From Betaproteobacteria bacterium HGW-Betaproteobacteria-16 (lineage in GTDB: Bacteria; Pseudomonadota; Gammaproteobacteria; Burkholderiales; Burkholderiaceae_C): a stretch of 64,000 nt of DNA. Positions 1-11,734 of the stretch are shown in pieces (position 1 is the stretch's first letter; every line of letters begins with the position of its first letter). The stretch lies in contig PHCQ01000014.1 in NCBI GenBank assembly GCA_002840835.1, positions 1 through 64,000 on the forward strand, given 5' to 3'. The notes beneath the pieces are model-generated. The model searched no databases, was not told the DNA's origin, and saw nothing but the letters and a program-made list of their open reading frames with translations. The position numbers and the translations under genes are program-made.

Positions 1-1261
<1,261 letters not shown>

Positions 1262-1389
1262 TCACGCTTGTGATGTAGGGAAGTCCGACACGGGGGCTCG
1301 TGCGACCAGACCGGCGCGTCGTGGTGGGTCGTCTAGATGTCCTTGCAGACAGCAGGCGACGCACAGTGCGTCAACAGCTTGCGGACGTG

Positions 1390-2598
1390 TCAGGAAAAGA
1401 GTCGACGCGCCTGTGGGGAACCCGCTGAAAGATCGCGACTGTCCAGCGCATCGTAGAGGCTCTCCAGGTCGGCACCGATGCTGTCCATGGTTTCGACCGA
1501 AAGCAGCTGGCCGGCGTCATCGGTGATCACACCGTCCATGGCCTGGGCCAACGCGATGGCCGCCTGGCGCATGCGCTGGAACGGCTGTTCGCTGCGCGGC
1601 ACGTGGGTCACTTCCAGCGCCAGCGCTACTTCACGCAGCGCGGTCTGTTCCGGGTCCTCGGCCATGGCCGCCTGCGAGTCGAACGTCAGGCTCAGAATGG
1701 GCGCCTTGCCGCCCTGACTGCCCGGCAGCACCATGCGACCAGGCAGCACTCCCGCCACGAATCCAAGCTGGGCCGCGTTTTGCGTCAGGTAACCAGGGCT
1801 CCAGGCGGCCCGGCGGGCGCGCAGGGTGAATCCGAGCTGCGCATCGTGCCCGCTGGCGAAGGCGTCGAGTTCGCGTGCGCGGGCCACCTCGGCAAGCATG
1901 TCGGGAAAGTCCGGCGTGGCACCCACAGCGTCCGCATAGGCTTGGGCCTTCACCACGAACTCGGAGAACTCGATGTCGTTGAGTGGGCCGGCCCGGTTGG
2001 CCAGTTGCACACCGGCCTGCAAGACGCGGTAGCGCTGCCCCGGCCGCGGCGTCTCCCATTCGCCGGTCTCTTCGCACTGGGCTTCCACTGCGAAGGGTTT
2101 GCTTCCCACGCGGCGGGTGCCTGGCATCGCAGCCAGCAGCGCATCACCGGAAACCTGGCTTTCCAGCAGCAGCGGCGTGATGACATCGATCAATGCGTCA
2201 AGTCCGGGCCGCTTTTCCGGTGCGGTGATCACGTGGCTGAGCGTCACAGGCACGGCTGGCGGAACCGCTGATACAGGTGCGACAGCTGGGACGGGCGCCA
2301 CAGGCGTCAGTTGTATATCGGGCGCGGCGTCAGACAGCCCGTCGACTGCACCCCCTTCATCCACCATGGGCGCATCGTCCAGCACAGGTTCGATCCGTTG
2401 GGCCAGCCTGTCCTCGGGCAAATCGGTATCGTCAAACGCGCGCGCACCTTGTTGGCCCGTCTCGGCGCCCGGCGCATCCTGCGGCCACTCGCGAGCCGTG
2501 CGAGGCGCGCTCTTGCTGGTCATCCAGGCGTTGTAGGCCACCACCCCCGCCAGCACGAGGCCGCCAATGATGGCCAGACTGATTTGAAGTGAACTCAT
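1390..2598 (-). CDS. zipA: Cell division protein ZipA-like (FtsZ-binding)
   Basis: This 402-aa protein has one N-terminal membrane helix (about residues 5-25, SLAIIGGLVLAGVVAYNAW). A long Asp/Pro/Ala/Val-rich linker follows, then a C-terminal globular domain resembling the ZipA FtsZ-binding domain (about residues 240-385). ZipA tethers FtsZ to the inner membrane at the division septum. The gene sits 18 bp after smc and before ligA, the usual order in Comamonadaceae, which supports the call more than the sequence does, because the family diverges quickly. The 137 bp to ligA hold no gene. Confidence 0.85.
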   Translation of the reverse strand: MSSLQISLAIIGGLVLAGVVAYNAWMTSKSAPRTAREWPQDAPGAETGQQGARAFDDTDLPEDRLAQRIEPVLDDAPMVDEGGAVDGLSDAAPDIQLTPVAPVPAVAPVSAVPPAVPVTLSHVITAPEKRPGLDALIDVITPLLLESQVSGDALLAAMPGTRRVGSKPFAVEAQCEETGEWETPRPGQRYRVLQAGVQLANRAGPLNDIEFSEFVVKAQAYADAVGATPDFPDMLAEVARARELDAFASGHDAQLGFTLRARRAAWSPGYLTQNAAQLGFVAGVLPGRMVLPGSQGGKAPILSLTFDSQAAMAEDPEQTALREVALALEVTHVPRSEQPFQRMRQAAIALAQAMDGVITDDAGQLLSVETMDSIGADLESLYDALDSRDLSAGSPQARRLFS

Positions 2599-2616
2599 GG
2601 TGTTCTCGACCCGTGC

Positions 2617-5600
2617 TCAGGTGGATTCCAGCATGCCGGCGGCGGACTCCATGTCCACCGCCACGATGCGCGAAACGCCCTGCTCCTGCATGGTCACACC
2701 AATCAGCTGCTCGGCCATCTCCATGGCGATCTTGTTGTGGCTGATGAACAGGAACTGCGTCTCCTTCGACATCGCGGTCACCAGTTTCGCATAGCGTTCG
2801 GTGTTGGCGTCGTCCAGCGGCGCGTCCACCTCGTCGAGCAGACAGAACGGGGCGGGGTTGAGCTGGAAGATGGCGAAGACCAGGGCGATGGCGGTCAGCG
2901 CCTTTTCACCACCCGACAGCAGGTGAATGGTCTGGTTCTTTTTGCCCGGGGGCTGTGCCATCACCTGCACGCCAGCGTCCAGAATCTCCTCGCCCGTCAT
3001 CACCAGTCTGGCGTTGCCGCCGCCGAACAGCTCGGGGAACATCCTGCCAAAGTGGGTGTTGACCGTGGCGAACGTGCTGCCCAGCAAATCGCGGGTTTCG
3101 TTGTCGATCTTCTTGATGGCGTCTTCCAGTGTGGTCATGGCCTCGTTGAGGTCGGCACACTGCGCGTCCAGGAACACCTTGCGCTCGCTCGCCGCCGTGA
3201 GTTCATCCAGCGCCGCCAGGTTCACCGCACCCAGCGCCTGAATTTCGCGGTGGATGCGGTCGATCTCGCCCTGCATGCCGGCCAGGCGCACATTGCCTTC
3301 CTGCACGCTCTGCGCCACGGCGGCCAGGTCGGCCTGGGCTTCTTCCAGCAACTGGCTGTACTGCTCCACACCCAGCCGGGCGGCCTGCTCCTTGAGCTGG
3401 AAATCGGTGATGCGGGAGCGCAGGGGCTCCAGTTCCCGCTCAAGCTGAAGGCGGCGTTCGTCACTGGCTCGCAGCTTCAAGGTAAGGTCGTCGTACTGGC
3501 TGCGCAGCGCACCCAGTTCCTGCTCACGCTCGAGCTTCATGGCCAGCGCGTTTTGCAGCCCGGCCTGCGCGGCGGCGTCGTTGAGGCGACCGAGCTCTTC
3601 GGCAGCGCGTTGCTCTTCATCGGCAAGCGATTTTTCCTGCGAGGCAGCCGTTTCCAGCGAGCGCTGCAGCTCGGCTTGGCGAGCCTGCAGGCTGCGCAGC
3701 GCAAAGGTGGCCTCTTGCGCGGTGCGCTCCAGGGACCGCTGCTGTTCGCGCGCCTGATTCAGGGCGCGTTCGGCTGCAATCACGGTGTCGTCCAGCTGGG
3801 CGTGACGCTCCTGGCTGTCCGCCAGCTGCATGTCGAGTTCTTCGAAACGCGCTTCAGCGGTCACGCGCCGCTCCTGCAACTCGTCGAGCTGGGCGTCCAC
3901 CTCGGCCAGGTCGGCATTGATCTGCTCGCTGCGTGCGCGGGTCTGTTCGGCCAGCTGTGTCAGGCGCAGGGCCTCCACCTGCAATTCGTGCGCCCGGCTG
4001 CGCGCTTCGGCGGCGTCACGCCGGGCGCTCACCAGCCGCTGGGAGGCATCGGTGTAGGCGGCCTCGGCGCGCACCAGGCTGGAGCGTGCCTGCTCGTTGA
4101 TCAGCACCTGGGCCTTGAGCTGCTTCTCGATGTTTTCGATTTCCTGGGCCCGCGCCAGCAGGCCGGCCTGTTCACTGTCAGGGGCGTAAAAGCTGACGCT
4201 GTGCGCCGTGACCGCATGACCGCTGGCGACAAAAATCACCTCGCCAGGCCGCAGCTGTTCGCGCTGCGCCATCGCCTCTTCCAGGCTGGGCGCGGTCAGG
4301 CAACCATGCAACCACTCGCCCAGCAAGGCCTGTTGGCCCGCATCGTTCAGACGCAGCCAGGCGGCCAGCGGCTTGAGCCCCGTGGTGGACCCCGGCGCAG
4401 CACCACCTGCAGGTGGGCTGTAGAAGGCCAGCTTGGCCGGCGGTGCGTCGGCGCCGAAGGCGCGCACCATGTCCAGGCGCGAGACTTCAAGTGCCCCCAG
4501 GCGTTCGCGCAGTGCGGCCTCCAGGGCGTTTTCCCAACCGGTCTCGATGTGAATGCGGCTCCACAGGCCTTGCAGGCTGTCGAGCCCGTGCTTGGCCAGC
4601 CAGGGCTTCAGTTTGCCGTCGGTCTTGACCTTCTCCTGCAGCGCCTTGAGCGCCTCCATGCGGGCCGAAAGATCGGCCTGTCTGGCGGATTCCTGATTCA
4701 CCGATTGCTGCGCCGACCGCCGCGCTTCGTCCAACTGGGGCACGCTGTCCTGCAGCTCGTGCAGCACGGCGTCGTTCAATTCGGCCGCTTCCTGTGCGCT
4801 TGCAAACTGGCTTTGCGCGTCCAGCAACCGCGCCTCGTCAGGTGCAGCAAGCGCGTTTCGGTCGGCGATCAGCTTTTCACGTCGCTGGTTGAGCGAACGG
4901 CTCTGCTCTTCGATGTTGCGCTGCTCGGCGGCCAGCACCTGGATCTGTTGCTGCACCTGCGAGACGCTGGCGCGCTGCTCGTTGGCACGGGCCTGGGCCT
5001 GGCGCAGGCTGTCTTCCAGCGCGGGCAAGGCACCTGATTGCTCTTCGCCCTGCGCCGCCAGAACGACCGACTGGTCCTCCGCAGCCACCATGGTTTCGGC
5101 CAGCTGCTCCAGCTCTGTGGCCGCATCTTCGCTGCGTGTGGACCACGAAGCGATCTGCTCTTTCAACTGCACGAGGCGCTGTTCGACCCGAGTGCGCCCT
5201 TCCACCACGAAGCGGATCTCGGCTTCGAGCTTGCCCACCTCGGCACTGGCTTCATACAGCCTGCCTTGCGCCTGGTTGACCTGGTCGCCGGCTGCGTAGT
5301 GCGCCTGGCGGATGGTTTCCAGCTCGGACTCGATGCGTCGCAGATCGGCGGTGCGCGATTCCAGGTCGTTGACCGCCTGAGCCGCATCGTTCTTCACCTT
5401 GACCTGATCGGCCTCGGCCTCGCTGCGCTTCAGGAACCACAGTTGGTGCTGCTTGAGCGTGACGCTGGCTTGCAGCTGGTTGTACTTGGCCGCGACCTCG
5501 GCCTGCTTTTCCAGCTTGTCCAGGTTGGCATTGAGCTCGCGCAGAATGTCTTCGACCCGGGTGAGGTTCTCGCGCGTGTCGGTCAGCCGGTGCGCGGTCT

Positions 5601-6135
5601 CACGACGGCGCTCCTTGTATTTGGAGACACCAGCAGCTTCTTCCAGAAACAGCCGCAGTTCTTCGGGCTTGCTCTCGATGATGCGGCTGATGGTGCCCTG
5701 GCCGATGATGGCGTAGGCGCGCGGTCCCAGGCCGGTGCCCAGGAACACGTCCTGCACGTCGCGGCGGCGCACCGGCTGGTTGTTGATGTAGTAGCTGCTG
5801 GTGCCGTCACGCGTGAGCACGCGCTTGACGGCAATTTCGCCAAATTGACCCCATTGGCCGCCGGCGCGATGGTCGCTGTTGTCGAACACCAGTTCCACGC
5901 TGGAACGGCTGGCCGGCTTGCGCGTGTTGGTGCCGTTGAAGATCACGTCCTGCATCGACTCGCCGCGCAGTTCGCTGGCCTTGGACTCGCCCAGCACCCA
6001 GCGCACCGCGTCCATGATGTTGGACTTGCCACAACCATTGGGTCCCACCACGCCCACCAGTTGGCCCGGCAGCATGAAGTTGGTGGGTTCGGCGAAAGAC
6101 TTGAAGCCTGAGAGCTTGATGGAGTTGAGACGCAC
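2617..6135 (-). CDS. smc: Chromosome segregation protein SMC
   Basis: This is a 1172-aa ATPase of chromosome condensation and segregation. The N-terminal head has the Walker A GPNGCGKSN. Two long coiled-coil arms rich in Glu, Gln, Arg and Ala flank a hinge near the middle. The C-terminal head has the signature LSGGEKALTAIAL and Walker B CLLDEVDAPLDDAN. The track ORF starts at 6228, but family proteins begin with (M/V)RLNSIKLSGFKSF, so I place the start at the GTG at 6135, giving the usual family length. It is transcribed divergently from dapC and is followed by zipA and ligA. Confidence 0.97.
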   Translation of the reverse strand: MRLNSIKLSGFKSFAEPTNFMLPGQLVGVVGPNGCGKSNIMDAVRWVLGESKASELRGESMQDVIFNGTNTRKPASRSSVELVFDNSDHRAGGQWGQFGEIAVKRVLTRDGTSSYYINNQPVRRRDVQDVFLGTGLGPRAYAIIGQGTISRIIESKPEELRLFLEEAAGVSKYKERRRETAHRLTDTRENLTRVEDILRELNANLDKLEKQAEVAAKYNQLQASVTLKQHQLWFLKRSEAEADQVKVKNDAAQAVNDLESRTADLRRIESELETIRQAHYAAGDQVNQAQGRLYEASAEVGKLEAEIRFVVEGRTRVEQRLVQLKEQIASWSTRSEDAATELEQLAETMVAAEDQSVVLAAQGEEQSGALPALEDSLRQAQARANEQRASVSQVQQQIQVLAAEQRNIEEQSRSLNQRREKLIADRNALAAPDEARLLDAQSQFASAQEAAELNDAVLHELQDSVPQLDEARRSAQQSVNQESARQADLSARMEALKALQEKVKTDGKLKPWLAKHGLDSLQGLWSRIHIETGWENALEAALRERLGALEVSRLDMVRAFGADAPPAKLAFYSPPAGGAAPGSTTGLKPLAAWLRLNDAGQQALLGEWLHGCLTAPSLEEAMAQREQLRPGEVIFVASGHAVTAHSVSFYAPDSEQAGLLARAQEIENIEKQLKAQVLINEQARSSLVRAEAAYTDASQRLVSARRDAAEARSRAHELQVEALRLTQLAEQTRARSEQINADLAEVDAQLDELQERRVTAEARFEELDMQLADSQERHAQLDDTVIAAERALNQAREQQRSLERTAQEATFALRSLQARQAELQRSLETAASQEKSLADEEQRAAEELGRLNDAAAQAGLQNALAMKLEREQELGALRSQYDDLTLKLRASDERRLQLERELEPLRSRITDFQLKEQAARLGVEQYSQLLEEAQADLAAVAQSVQEGNVRLAGMQGEIDRIHREIQALGAVNLAALDELTAASERKVFLDAQCADLNEAMTTLEDAIKKIDNETRDLLGSTFATVNTHFGRMFPELFGGGNARLVMTGEEILDAGVQVMAQPPGKKNQTIHLLSGGEKALTAIALVFAIFQLNPAPFCLLDEVDAPLDDANTERYAKLVTAMSKETQFLFISHNKIAMEMAEQLIGVTMQEQGVSRIVAVDMESAAGMLEST

Positions 6136-6287
6136 GACGCTGCTTGGATTCGATAAGAAGGGAAGCACCCGCCGGAGCTGGCACAGCGGGGAAATGATAC
6201 CCCGCGACAGCAGGCTGAAAGTACACACTTCGATACCCCGGCATGAGGATTGCCGCGAGCCGGGCCCACCCCACGGATAATTGCGGG

Positions 6288-7511
6288 ATGAATCCGCTTC
6301 TCTCCCGCCTTCAGCCCTACCCTTTTGAGCGTCTGCGCAAGCTTTTTGAGGGTGTCACGCCCAACCCTGCGTTCGAACCCATCAGCCTGGGCATCGGTGA
6401 GCCCAAGCACGCGGCACCTGAATTCCTCAAAAAATCGCTGTCCGCTGCGCTGGACACCGGCCTGAGCAACTACCCCGCCACCGCTGGGCAGCCTGCCCTG
6501 AAACAGGCCTGTGCCGACTGGCTGAGGCGGCGCTACGGCGTGAGCGTGGACCCGTCGACACAGGTGCTACCGGTGAATGGCTCCCGGGAAGCCCTGTTTG
6601 CCTTTGCTCAGACCGTGCTGGACCCCACACAACCCGGCGCCACGGTCGTGTTTCCCAATCCGTTCTATCAAATCTACGAAGGTGCCGCGCTGCTGGGCGG
6701 TGCGCAGCCCCACTATGTGGCGAGCGACCCCGAGCGCAATTTCGCAGCCGACTGGGCCAGCGTTCCAGAAGCTGTCTGGGCGCGAACGCAGTTGGTTTAC
6801 GTGTGCTCACCGGGCAATCCGGCGGGTGCCGTGATGCCCCTGGACGAATGGCGCACGCTGTTTGAACTCAGCGACCGCCACGGGTTCGTGATCGCGTCCG
6901 ACGAGTGTTACAGCGAAATCTACTTTCGCGACGAGCCCCCGCTGGGTGGCCTTGAAGCAGCCAAGCTGCTTGGACGCACCGGCTTCGATCGCCTCATGTG
7001 TTTCACCAGCCTGTCCAAACGCAGCAACGTGCCCGGCCTGCGCAGCGGCTTTGTCGCAGGTGACGCGGCGCTCATCAAGCCGTTCCTGCTGTACCGCACC
7101 TACCACGGCGGTGCCATGTGCCCGGCCGTGCAGACCGCCAGCGCCGCTGCATGGGCTGACGAGATACATGTGGAAGACAACCGCCGCCAGTACCGGGAAA
7201 AATTCGCCCAGGTCACACCCGTGCTGGCGGAAGTGCTGGACGTTGCGCTACCGGACGCCTCCTTCTATCTCTGGGCCGGCGTCCCCTCATCGTTTGAACA
7301 CCGCCTGCCCGGATTGAGTGCGGATGAGGCCTTTTCCCAATCCCTGCTGGCTCAATACAATGTCACCGTTCTGCCCGGCAGCTACCTTGCCCGTGAATTT
7401 GGTGGCGTCAACCCGGGCAAAGGGCGCGTTCGCTTGGCCCTGGTGGCCGAATCCGCGGAATGTCTCGAAGCCGCCCGCCGCATCGCCGAATTCGTCACCC
7501 GCAACGCCTGA
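6288..7511 (+). CDS. dapC: N-succinyldiaminopimelate aminotransferase DapC
   Basis: This 407-aa PLP-dependent class I/II aminotransferase makes N-succinyl-L,L-diaminopimelate in the succinylase branch of lysine and peptidoglycan-precursor synthesis. The PLP lysine is in [17 protein letters not shown] (about K244), preceded by the aspartate in [12 protein letters not shown]. The start is moved from the track's 6243 to the ATG at 6288 ([13 protein letters not shown]), the family N-terminus. It is followed by dapD after 41 bp and, past a PilU-like gene, by dapE, so three of the four succinylase steps are clustered here. Confidence 0.93.
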   Translation: MNPLLSRLQPYPFERLRKLFEGVTPNPAFEPISLGIGEPKHAAPEFLKKSLSAALDTGLSNYPATAGQPALKQACADWLRRRYGVSVDPSTQVLPVNGSREALFAFAQTVLDPTQPGATVVFPNPFYQIYEGAALLGGAQPHYVASDPERNFAADWASVPEAVWARTQLVYVCSPGNPAGAVMPLDEWRTLFELSDRHGFVIASDECYSEIYFRDEPPLGGLEAAKLLGRTGFDRLMCFTSLSKRSNVPGLRSGFVAGDAALIKPFLLYRTYHGGAMCPAVQTASAAAWADEIHVEDNRRQYREKFAQVTPVLAEVLDVALPDASFYLWAGVPSSFEHRLPGLSADEAFSQSLLAQYNVTVLPGSYLAREFGGVNPGKGRVRLALVAESAECLEAARRIAEFVTRNA

Positions 7512-7552
7512 GACCCGCAGGTCGACTTTTTTTCACCCTCTGCAAAAGCCTT

Positions 7553-8377
7553 ATGACTCAACAACTGCAATCACTGATCGACAACGCCTGGGACAACCGA
7601 GCCGAACTCTCCCCAGCCACGGCACCCAAGGAAGTCATGGACGCCGTGGAACACGTCATTGCCGAACTCAACTCGGGAAAGCTGCGCGTGGCCACCCGGG
7701 AAGCGGTGGGCCAGTGGACGGTGCACCAATGGGTCAAGAAGGCGGTGCTGCTGTCCTTCCGCCTGAAGGACAACGAAATCATGCGCAGTGGCGACCTGGC
7801 CTTCTACGACAAGGTGTCCACCAAGTTCGCCCACCTGTCTGACGCTGAAATGAAGGCCACTGGCGTGCGGGTGGTGCCGCCTGCGGTCGCACGCCGCGGC
7901 AGTTTCATCGGCAAAGGCGCCATCCTGATGCCCAGCTACGTGAACATTGGCGCTTATGTGGATGAAGGCTCCATGGTCGACACATGGGCCACGGTGGGTT
8001 CGTGCGCCCAGGTGGGCAAGAACGTGCACCTGTCTGGCGGCGTCGGTCTGGGTGGTGTGCTGGAACCCTTGCAGGCCAACCCAACCATCATTGAAGACAA
8101 CTGTTTCATCGGCGCACGCTCCGAGGTGGTCGAAGGCGTGATCGTGGAAGAAAACTCGGTGATCTCCATGGGCGTGTATATCGGGCAGAGCACACCGATC
8201 TACGACCGGGCCACCGGCGAAATCAGCTACGGCCGCATTCCGGCGGGCTCGGTCGTCATCAGCGGCAGCCTGCCCAAGGACGGCGGAAAGTACAGCCTGT
8301 ATGCTGCGATCATCGTCAAACGCGTCGACGCCCAGACCCGCGCCAAGACCAGCCTGAACGATCTCCTGCGACCCTAA
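7553..8377 (+). CDS. dapD: 2,3,4,5-tetrahydropyridine-2,6-dicarboxylate N-succinyltransferase
   Basis: This 274-aa left-handed beta-helix acyltransferase succinylates tetrahydrodipicolinate, the first step of the succinylase lysine branch. Hexapeptide repeats are visible in the middle third ([20 protein letters not shown] and [15 protein letters not shown]), followed by the [19 protein letters not shown] region. The start is the ATG at 7553 ([16 protein letters not shown]); the track's start at 7460 lies inside dapC. The length matches the family exactly. Confidence 0.97.
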   Translation: MTQQLQSLIDNAWDNRAELSPATAPKEVMDAVEHVIAELNSGKLRVATREAVGQWTVHQWVKKAVLLSFRLKDNEIMRSGDLAFYDKVSTKFAHLSDAEMKATGVRVVPPAVARRGSFIGKGAILMPSYVNIGAYVDEGSMVDTWATVGSCAQVGKNVHLSGGVGLGGVLEPLQANPTIIEDNCFIGARSEVVEGVIVEENSVISMGVYIGQSTPIYDRATGEISYGRIPAGSVVISGSLPKDGGKYSLYAAIIVKRVDAQTRAKTSLNDLLRP

Positions 8378-8413
8378 AGACAGACCGTTTTCCAGTTTCC
8401 TGAAAGGCAACAC

Positions 8414-9574
8414 ATGAGCAGCGGAACGATGGAGCGCATCCTGCGCCTGATGGCTGAAAAGAAGGCGTCCGACGTCTATCTGTCGGCGCACGCACCGGCG
8501 ATGATCAAGATCAACGGGCAGACCATCCCCATCAACAGCCAGGTGCTGCCGCCGGAAGCGCCCCGCAATCTGCTGGCAGAAATCGTCCCGCCCACCCGCA
8601 TTGAAGAGCTGCAGGAAACCGGCGAACTCAACATGGCCGTGCCGCTGGACGGCGTGGGCAACTTCCGGGTCAGCGCCTTCCGCCAGCGCAACAACTACGC
8701 CGTGGTGATGCGTTTCGTGCCCAGCGAAATCCCTTCGCTTGATTCGCTCAACGTCGCGCCGGTGCTCGCCGAACTTGTCATGGAAAAGCGGGGTCTGGTG
8801 CTGATGGTGGGCGCCACGGGTGCGGGCAAAAGCACGACCCTGGCCGCCATGATCGATCACCGCAACGAGCGATCGACCGGGCACATCCTCACCGTCGAGG
8901 ACCCGATCGAATACATGTACCGGAACAAGAAGTCGGTGGTGAATCAGCGCGAGGTCGGTTCCGACACCGCGTCCTTGCAGGTCGCGCTCAAGAACGCCCT
9001 GCGGCAAGCCCCCGATGTGATCCTGATCGGCGAAATCCGCGACCGGGAAACCATGTCGGCCGCGATTGCCTACGCCCAGTCTGGTCACCTGTGCCTGGCC
9101 ACCATGCACGCCAACAACAGCTACCAGGCCCTCAACCGCATCTTGAGCTTCTACCCTGTCGAGGTGCGCCCCACCATGCTGGGTGATCTCGCTGCTGCCT
9201 TGCGTTCGGTGATTTCCCAGCGCCTGTTGCGCACCCACACCGGCGGTCGCGTGCCGGCCATGGAAGTCATGCTCAACACCGCATTGATTGCCGATCTGAT
9301 CCAGAAGGCTGATTTTTCAGGTGTGCGTGAAGCGATGGAAAAGTCCCTGGCCGAAGGCTCACAAAGCTTCGAACAGGACATCGCCCGTCTGGTGAACGAT
9401 GGCGTGATCGCGCGCAACGAAGGCCTCGCCCACGCCGACTCGCCCAACAACCTCATGTGGCGCCTGCAAAACGACTTCAACGCCAGCAAGTCCAATCTGT
9501 CCGCCACGCCCACCGAAGAAGAGCACAGCGACAGCGCGACCTTTACCGAGTTCACGCTCGACGTCAAATTCTGA
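8414..9574 (+). CDS. pilU: PilT/PilU-family type IV pilus retraction ATPase (probably PilU)
   Basis: This 386-aa cytoplasmic secretion ATPase would power type IV pilus disassembly. It has an N-terminal PAS-like region, Walker A GATGAGKS (about residues 133-140), an Asp box, Walker B region ([12 protein letters not shown]) and a His box ([12 protein letters not shown]). The length and extended C-terminus fit PilU better than the shorter PilT, but paralogue assignment by eye is not certain. The gene is inserted between dapD and dapE, away from other pilus genes in the window. Its stop overlaps the dapE start (TGATG), suggesting translational coupling. Confidence 0.85.
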   Translation: MSSGTMERILRLMAEKKASDVYLSAHAPAMIKINGQTIPINSQVLPPEAPRNLLAEIVPPTRIEELQETGELNMAVPLDGVGNFRVSAFRQRNNYAVVMRFVPSEIPSLDSLNVAPVLAELVMEKRGLVLMVGATGAGKSTTLAAMIDHRNERSTGHILTVEDPIEYMYRNKKSVVNQREVGSDTASLQVALKNALRQAPDVILIGEIRDRETMSAAIAYAQSGHLCLATMHANNSYQALNRILSFYPVEVRPTMLGDLAAALRSVISQRLLRTHTGGRVPAMEVMLNTALIADLIQKADFSGVREAMEKSLAEGSQSFEQDIARLVNDGVIARNEGLAHADSPNNLMWRLQNDFNASKSNLSATPTEEEHSDSATFTEFTLDVKF

Positions 9575-10746
9575 TGACCGCCACCCTGCGACTGACCGAA
9601 CAACTCATCTCACGACCTTCCGTCACACCGCAGGACGAGGGCTGTCAGGCCGTGATCGCAGAGCGCCTGTCCGCGCTGGGCTTCACCTGCGAAACCATCG
9701 AGAGCGGCCCACCCGAGTTCCGGGTGACCAACCTCTGGGCGCGCCTGGGTCAGGGCAAGAACCCCACCCTCGTATTCGCTGGACACACCGACGTGGTGCC
9801 CACAGGCCCGCAAGACCAGTGGAGCAGCCCGCCATTCACCCCATCGCACCGCGACGGCAAGCTCTACGGCAGAGGCGCCAGCGACATGAAGACCTCGCTG
9901 GCGGCCATGGTGGTCGCCTGCGAGGAGTTCCTTGCAGAGAACGCCAGTCCTTCCATCGACATCGCCTTCCTCCTGACCAGTGACGAAGAGGGCCCTGCGC
10001 TGGATGGCACGGTGATCGTTTGCCGCGAACTGCAGAAGCGACGTGAACGCCTGGACTGGTGCATCGTGGGTGAACCCACGTCGGTGGAACGCACGGGCGA
10101 CATGATCAAGAACGGGCGCCGCGGCACCATGAGCGGCAAGCTCACCATCAAGGGTGTGCAGGGACACATCGCCTACCCCCATCTCGCGCGCAACCCCATT
10201 CACATGGTGGCACCGGCGCTTGCTGAGCTCACCGCCACCGAATGGGACCGGGGCAATGCCTACTTTCCGCCCACCAGCTGGCAAGTGAGCAACATCCATG
10301 GTGGCACCGGCGCCAGCAACGTGATTCCCGGCACCGTGGTGATCGATTTCAATTTCCGCTTCTGCACCGAGTCCACGCCAGAAGACTTGCAACAACGCAC
10401 GGCCGCCTTGCTTCACCGGCATGGCCTCAAGGCCGAGGTCGACTACGACCTGCAATGGACGGTGGGCGGCCTGCCCTTTCTGACGCCGCCGGGCGATCTG
10501 GTGGACGCGGTGCGCCTGGCCATCGAACTCGAGACCGGCTTCAGCACCCAGCTTTCCACCACAGGCGGTACCAGCGATGGACGCTTCATCGCGCAGGTCT
10601 GCCCTCAGGTGATCGAAGTTGGCCCGCCGAATGCCACCATCCACAAGATCGACGAACACGTGGCGCTGGCCGACATCGAGCCCTTGAAGAACATCTACCG
10701 ACGCACGCTGGAGAATCTGGCTGCCGGTACCGATGACAGGCGCTGA
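9574..10746 (+). CDS. dapE: Succinyl-diaminopimelate desuccinylase
   Basis: This 390-aa M20-family dinuclear zinc hydrolase converts N-succinyl-L,L-DAP to L,L-DAP and succinate. Metal ligands and the catalytic base are visible: H71 and the following Asp in [10 protein letters not shown]104 in GRGASDMK, and the Glu pair in TSDEEGPA (about 138-139). The start is the ATG at 9574 ([19 protein letters not shown]), overlapping the pilU stop by one base. The track's start at 9457 would lie inside pilU. prmB follows after 6 bp. Confidence 0.96.
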   Translation: MTATLRLTEQLISRPSVTPQDEGCQAVIAERLSALGFTCETIESGPPEFRVTNLWARLGQGKNPTLVFAGHTDVVPTGPQDQWSSPPFTPSHRDGKLYGRGASDMKTSLAAMVVACEEFLAENASPSIDIAFLLTSDEEGPALDGTVIVCRELQKRRERLDWCIVGEPTSVERTGDMIKNGRRGTMSGKLTIKGVQGHIAYPHLARNPIHMVAPALAELTATEWDRGNAYFPPTSWQVSNIHGGTGASNVIPGTVVIDFNFRFCTESTPEDLQQRTAALLHRHGLKAEVDYDLQWTVGGLPFLTPPGDLVDAVRLAIELETGFSTQLSTTGGTSDGRFIAQVCPQVIEVGPPNATIHKIDEHVALADIEPLKNIYRRTLENLAAGTDDRR

Positions 10747-10752
10747 ACGCTC

Positions 10753-11619
10753 ATGATCCTGAAAGACCTCATTTCGTGGGCGCATACGCAGCTTGACGAG
10801 GCCAGCTTGTCCTACGGTCACGGCACCGACAACGCGCGCGACGAAGCCGTGTGGCTGGTGCTCTGGCAACTGGGGCTTCCTCTCGACACGGATCTCGATG
10901 AGCATGCCCACCTGACAGTGGGCCCCGAATCGGCACTGGCCGCAGAGGCGCTGATCAGAAAGCGTGTCGAAACCCGAAAACCGGCGGCTTACCTCACCCG
11001 TGAAGCCTGGCTGCAGGGCGTGCCGTTCTATGTGGATGAGCGGGCCATTGTTCCTCGCAGCTTCATCGCCGAACTGATCGCCGACGGCGGCATCGACCCG
11101 TTCCTGGGAGCGCACACCCAATCAGTGCTTGATCTGTGCACGGGCAATGGCAGCCTGGCCGTTCTGGCGGCCATGGCCTGGCCTGAAGTGCTTGTGACCG
11201 CTGCCGATCTCTCGCCCGAAGCCTTGGAGGTCGCACGCATCAACGTCGAAAAGCACCACATGGAGGACCGCATTCAGCTGGTGCTTTCCAACGGTCTTTC
11301 CGAATGCCCCGGGCCGTACGACCTCATCCTGTGCAACCCACCCTACGTCAACACACAGAGCATGAAGTCGCTGCCGGCCGAGTTCCGAGCTGAACCCGAG
11401 CTCGCGCTGGCTGGTGGCGAAGACGGCATGGATTTCGTTCGGCAGCTGCTGGCGGACGCGCCGGCTCGCATGAGCCCCAAAGGTGTGCTCGTGCTGGAGA
11501 TCGGCCATGAGCGTGTTCATTTTGAGGCCGCCTTTCCTGGGCTGGAAGCCATCTGGCTCAGCACCAGCGCAGGCGACGACCAGGTGCTGCTGCTCACCCG
11601 GGACGACCTGCTGCCATGA
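10753..11619 (+). CDS. prmB: Ribosomal protein L3 N5-glutamine methyltransferase PrmB
   Basis: This 288-aa SAM-dependent methyltransferase of the HemK/PrmB family methylates a glutamine of ribosomal protein L3. The SAM motif is DLCTGNGSL (about 127-135) and the catalytic NPPY is at about 195-198. The N-terminal helical domain and the VDERAIVPRSFIAELI segment distinguish PrmB from PrmC. It follows dapE by 6 bp and probably shares its transcript. Confidence 0.92.
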   Translation: MILKDLISWAHTQLDEASLSYGHGTDNARDEAVWLVLWQLGLPLDTDLDEHAHLTVGPESALAAEALIRKRVETRKPAAYLTREAWLQGVPFYVDERAIVPRSFIAELIADGGIDPFLGAHTQSVLDLCTGNGSLAVLAAMAWPEVLVTAADLSPEALEVARINVEKHHMEDRIQLVLSNGLSECPGPYDLILCNPPYVNTQSMKSLPAEFRAEPELALAGGEDGMDFVRQLLADAPARMSPKGVLVLEIGHERVHFEAAFPGLEAIWLSTSAGDDQVLLLTRDDLLP

Positions 11620-11734
11620 CCTTGTGGCTTCAGTGCAGCACCGTGCAATGATTCCGGGCCAACACGCCATTTCTTGACCGGCACCGCCCTGCGCCGCGAG
11701 GACGCGGCCAACTCCCTATTGCTTTCCCTTTGTC

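Noticed and set aside
2737-5037. 766-aa plus-strand ORF antisense to smc
   Set aside because: Shadow of smc in GC-rich DNA: His/Leu/Gln/Arg-rich composition, no domain, and the minus strand encodes a clear SMC.
7571-9238. 555-aa minus-strand ORF across dapD and pilU
   Set aside because: Spans two well-supported plus-strand genes and their junction; composition is that of a shadow frame.
9610-11121. 503-aa minus-strand ORF over dapE and prmB
   Set aside because: Shadow across two real genes, no domain seen.
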